From Alphaproteobacteria bacterium (GTDB taxonomy: Bacteria; Pseudomonadota; Alphaproteobacteria; ATCC43930; CGMCC-115725), in the NCBI GenBank assembly GCA_019237175.1, contig JAFAHP010000681.1, positions 1-6,699 on the forward strand: DNA of 6,699 bases, given 5' to 3'. A program made the translations under genes and the position numbers. This document shows, in pieces, positions 5,605-6,699 of the stretch (the stretch's first letter is position 1; each line of letters opens with the position of its first letter). The notes beneath the pieces are model-generated. The model was not told where the DNA came from and did no database searches. It saw only the letters and a list, made by a program, of their open reading frames with translations.

Positions 5605-6018
5605 ATGCCCCTGTCGGAGATCGAACCCCTCTACACCGAGGTTGAAGCCGCCAAGAAGCTCGGGATCGAATTTAAGTGGTTGCGCGCCGAGCGTTACGCC
5701 GGGCGCATCGGCTGGAAGAAGGTTGCCGGCCGGGCAATGTACCGCCACCAGGATCTCGTCGATTGGCAGAAACGAGGGATACCACCATGCCAAGAGGCAG
5801 ACCAGCCAGCGAACCGCGCCTCCTCCTTAGAGAGAGAGAAGGTCGAGCGCCGATCTGGCGCATTCACTGGCACGATGGTGAACGGCAGAGAAGCCGTTCA
5901 ACGGGCACGAGCAGCCGCCGAGAAGCTGATCAAATCTTCGCGCGTTGGCTCATCGACCAAAAAGACCAACAACTCGGACTGCCCGGCCGCCCCCGTTATC
6001 CCCATGAAATCGCGATAG
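5605..6018 (+). CDS. excisionase-like HTH protein
   Basis: 137 aa. Residues ~9-58 fit the small MerR/excisionase-type helix-turn-helix (HTH_17 style): YTEVEAAKKLGI, then WLRAERYAGRIGWKKV, then a GRAMYRHQDLVDWQKRG ending typical of the wing. This class often acts as a recombination directionality factor next to an integrase. The ribosome site GGAGG lies 7 nt before the ATG. The integrase starts at 5787 within this frame's 3' half. The HTH ends near residue 60, so residues ~61-137 (polar, low complexity) are read from DNA that also encodes the integrase N-terminus in another frame; the tail may be functionally neutral. Role as Xis is inferred from fold and position; a transcriptional regulator of the integrase is the alternative. 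Confidence 0.7.
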   Translation: MPLSEIEPLYTEVEAAKKLGIEFKWLRAERYAGRIGWKKVAGRAMYRHQDLVDWQKRGIPPCQEADQPANRASSLEREKVERRSGAFTGTMVNGREAVQRARAAAEKLIKSSRVGSSTKKTNNSDCPAAPVIPMKSR

Positions 6019-6699
6019 CCGAGGTTCTTTCGTTCTACGCGGAAGAACGCGGCCCCAACCTCACTGAACGCCAGCAGACGCGCATCGGTTGTGCGATCAA
6101 GCGTCTGAATGACTGGTGGGATGACCGCTTCGTCGATGCCGTGAAGCCGGTCACCTGCAACAGATACCGCGATGCGCGACTAAAACAGGGTGTCAAGCTA
6201 GGCACGATCACACTAGAGCTGAGCGTCCTGCGAGCGGCCCTCAAATGGTGCGAAGAGAATGGTCGGCTCTTGACGATGCCAAAAATGAGCATCCCTCCTA
6301 AGCAAGAGGGCAAGGACCGCTGGCTAACGATCGGCGAGGCGGCGCGGTTGCTCGCTGCGGCCCGCGCAGAACGCAAGTCGCGATTGCACCTCCCGTTGTT
6401 CATCCAGCTTGGCCTCTACACGGGCGCGCGCAGCGAGGCTATCCTCACTCTCAAGTGGCTCCAGGTCGACCTCGACCGCGGGCATATTGATTTTAATCCG
6501 CCGGGTCGGGTGCGGACAAAGAAAGGCCGCGCCAATATCCCGATCCCGAAAAAGCTGCGCTGGTTTCTCGCGAAAGCCCAGGCACGCGCCAGCTCGCCCT
6601 ATGTCCTGGCTTATCACGGCGAGCCGATCAAACAGATCATTAGAGGCTTTCGCAGCGCGTGCCGACGGGCGGGGCTCGACGGGGTCACCCCGCACACCT
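5787..6699 (+). CDS. int: tyrosine recombinase/integrase, 3' end cut by window
   Basis: 304 codons seen from ATG 5787, with GAGGG 8 nt upstream. The N-terminus (RGRAPIWRIHWHDGERQRSRSTG) is the arm-type DNA-binding pattern seen in phage and island integrases. A core-binding domain follows at about residues 75-175. The catalytic domain begins near 185 (KDRWLTIGEAARLL) and shows box I LYTGARSEAILTLKW with catalytic R215, then the beta-hairpin lysine region RTKKGRANIPIP (K245/K246). The window ends at VTPHT, exactly where the HxxR box should begin, so the second Arg and the Tyr nucleophile are not seen. It would integrate and excise the element by site-specific recombination at an att site, probably beyond the right edge. 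It overlaps the upstream HTH gene by 232 bp out of frame. Confidence 0.92.
   Translation, partial: MPRGRPASEPRLLLREREGRAPIWRIHWHDGERQRSRSTGTSSRREADQIFARWLIDQKDQQLGLPGRPRYPHEIAIAEVLSFYAEERGPNLTERQQTRIGCAIKRLNDWWDDRFVDAVKPVTCNRYRDARLKQGVKLGTITLELSVLRAALKWCEENGRLLTMPKMSIPPKQEGKDRWLTIGEAARLLAAARAERKSRLHLPLFIQLGLYTGARSEAILTLKWLQVDLDRGHIDFNPPGRVRTKKGRANIPIPKKLRWFLAKAQARASSPYVLAYHGEPIKQIIRGFRSACRRAGLDGVTPHT

Noticed and set aside
1..6699. CRISPR array, tRNA or att duplication
   Set aside because: No regularly spaced repeats, no cloverleaf or tRNA 3' end, and no long direct repeat were found by eye; the att site would be expected beyond the right edge near the integrase end.

Overview
The window is a GC-rich segment of a mobile genetic element, either an integrated satellite/prophage-like element or an integrative plasmid. 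The likely host is a high-GC Gram-negative bacterium. I lean towards an alphaproteobacterium from codon usage and the style of the integrase and primase genes, but nothing in the sequence proves the taxon. No rRNA, tRNA, structural phage gene, insertion sequence or CRISPR array is visible. Both outermost genes run off the window.

Left part (1-3969, all minus strand): one tight leftward operon. In transcription order it holds a 74-aa protein with a near-perfect Shine-Dalgarno, a Toprim-domain primase-like protein (350 aa), a D5/P4-type superfamily 3 helicase (493 aa, start overlapping the previous stop), and a large 5'-complete but 3'-truncated gene (387 codons seen). The N-terminal helical part, the middle strand-rich part and the RuvC-I motif (GIDLGWR) of this last protein resemble Cas12m (type V-M, formerly V-U/c2c10) effectors as I remember them. 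This Cas12m/TnpB-like RuvC protein, tied into the replication operon of a mobile element, is the main discovery candidate.

Centre (3970-4933): an AT-rich divergent control region (3970-4143) carries a plausible leftward promoter, inverted repeats and a repeated GGTGGACA motif. It separates the operon from a rightward XRE-type repressor-like gene. A leftward four-helix membrane protein gene follows, and its 3' end overlaps the repressor gene antisense by 173 bp.

Right part (4934-6699, plus strand): after a short promoter-like gap come three very small stacked genes (65, 39 and 37 aa; the last two are single-span membrane peptides). Next are an excisionase-like HTH gene and a tyrosine integrase, which overlap by 232 bp in different frames. 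The integrase is cut off by the window end just where its HxxR box should start.

Taken together, an integration module (HTH/Xis and Int) and a repressor-controlled replication module (Toprim plus helicase) make up a P4-like element core. The Cas12m-like gene rides at the distal end of the replication transcript. A role in competition with other elements or in RNA-guided control of host or phage genes is an inference only.
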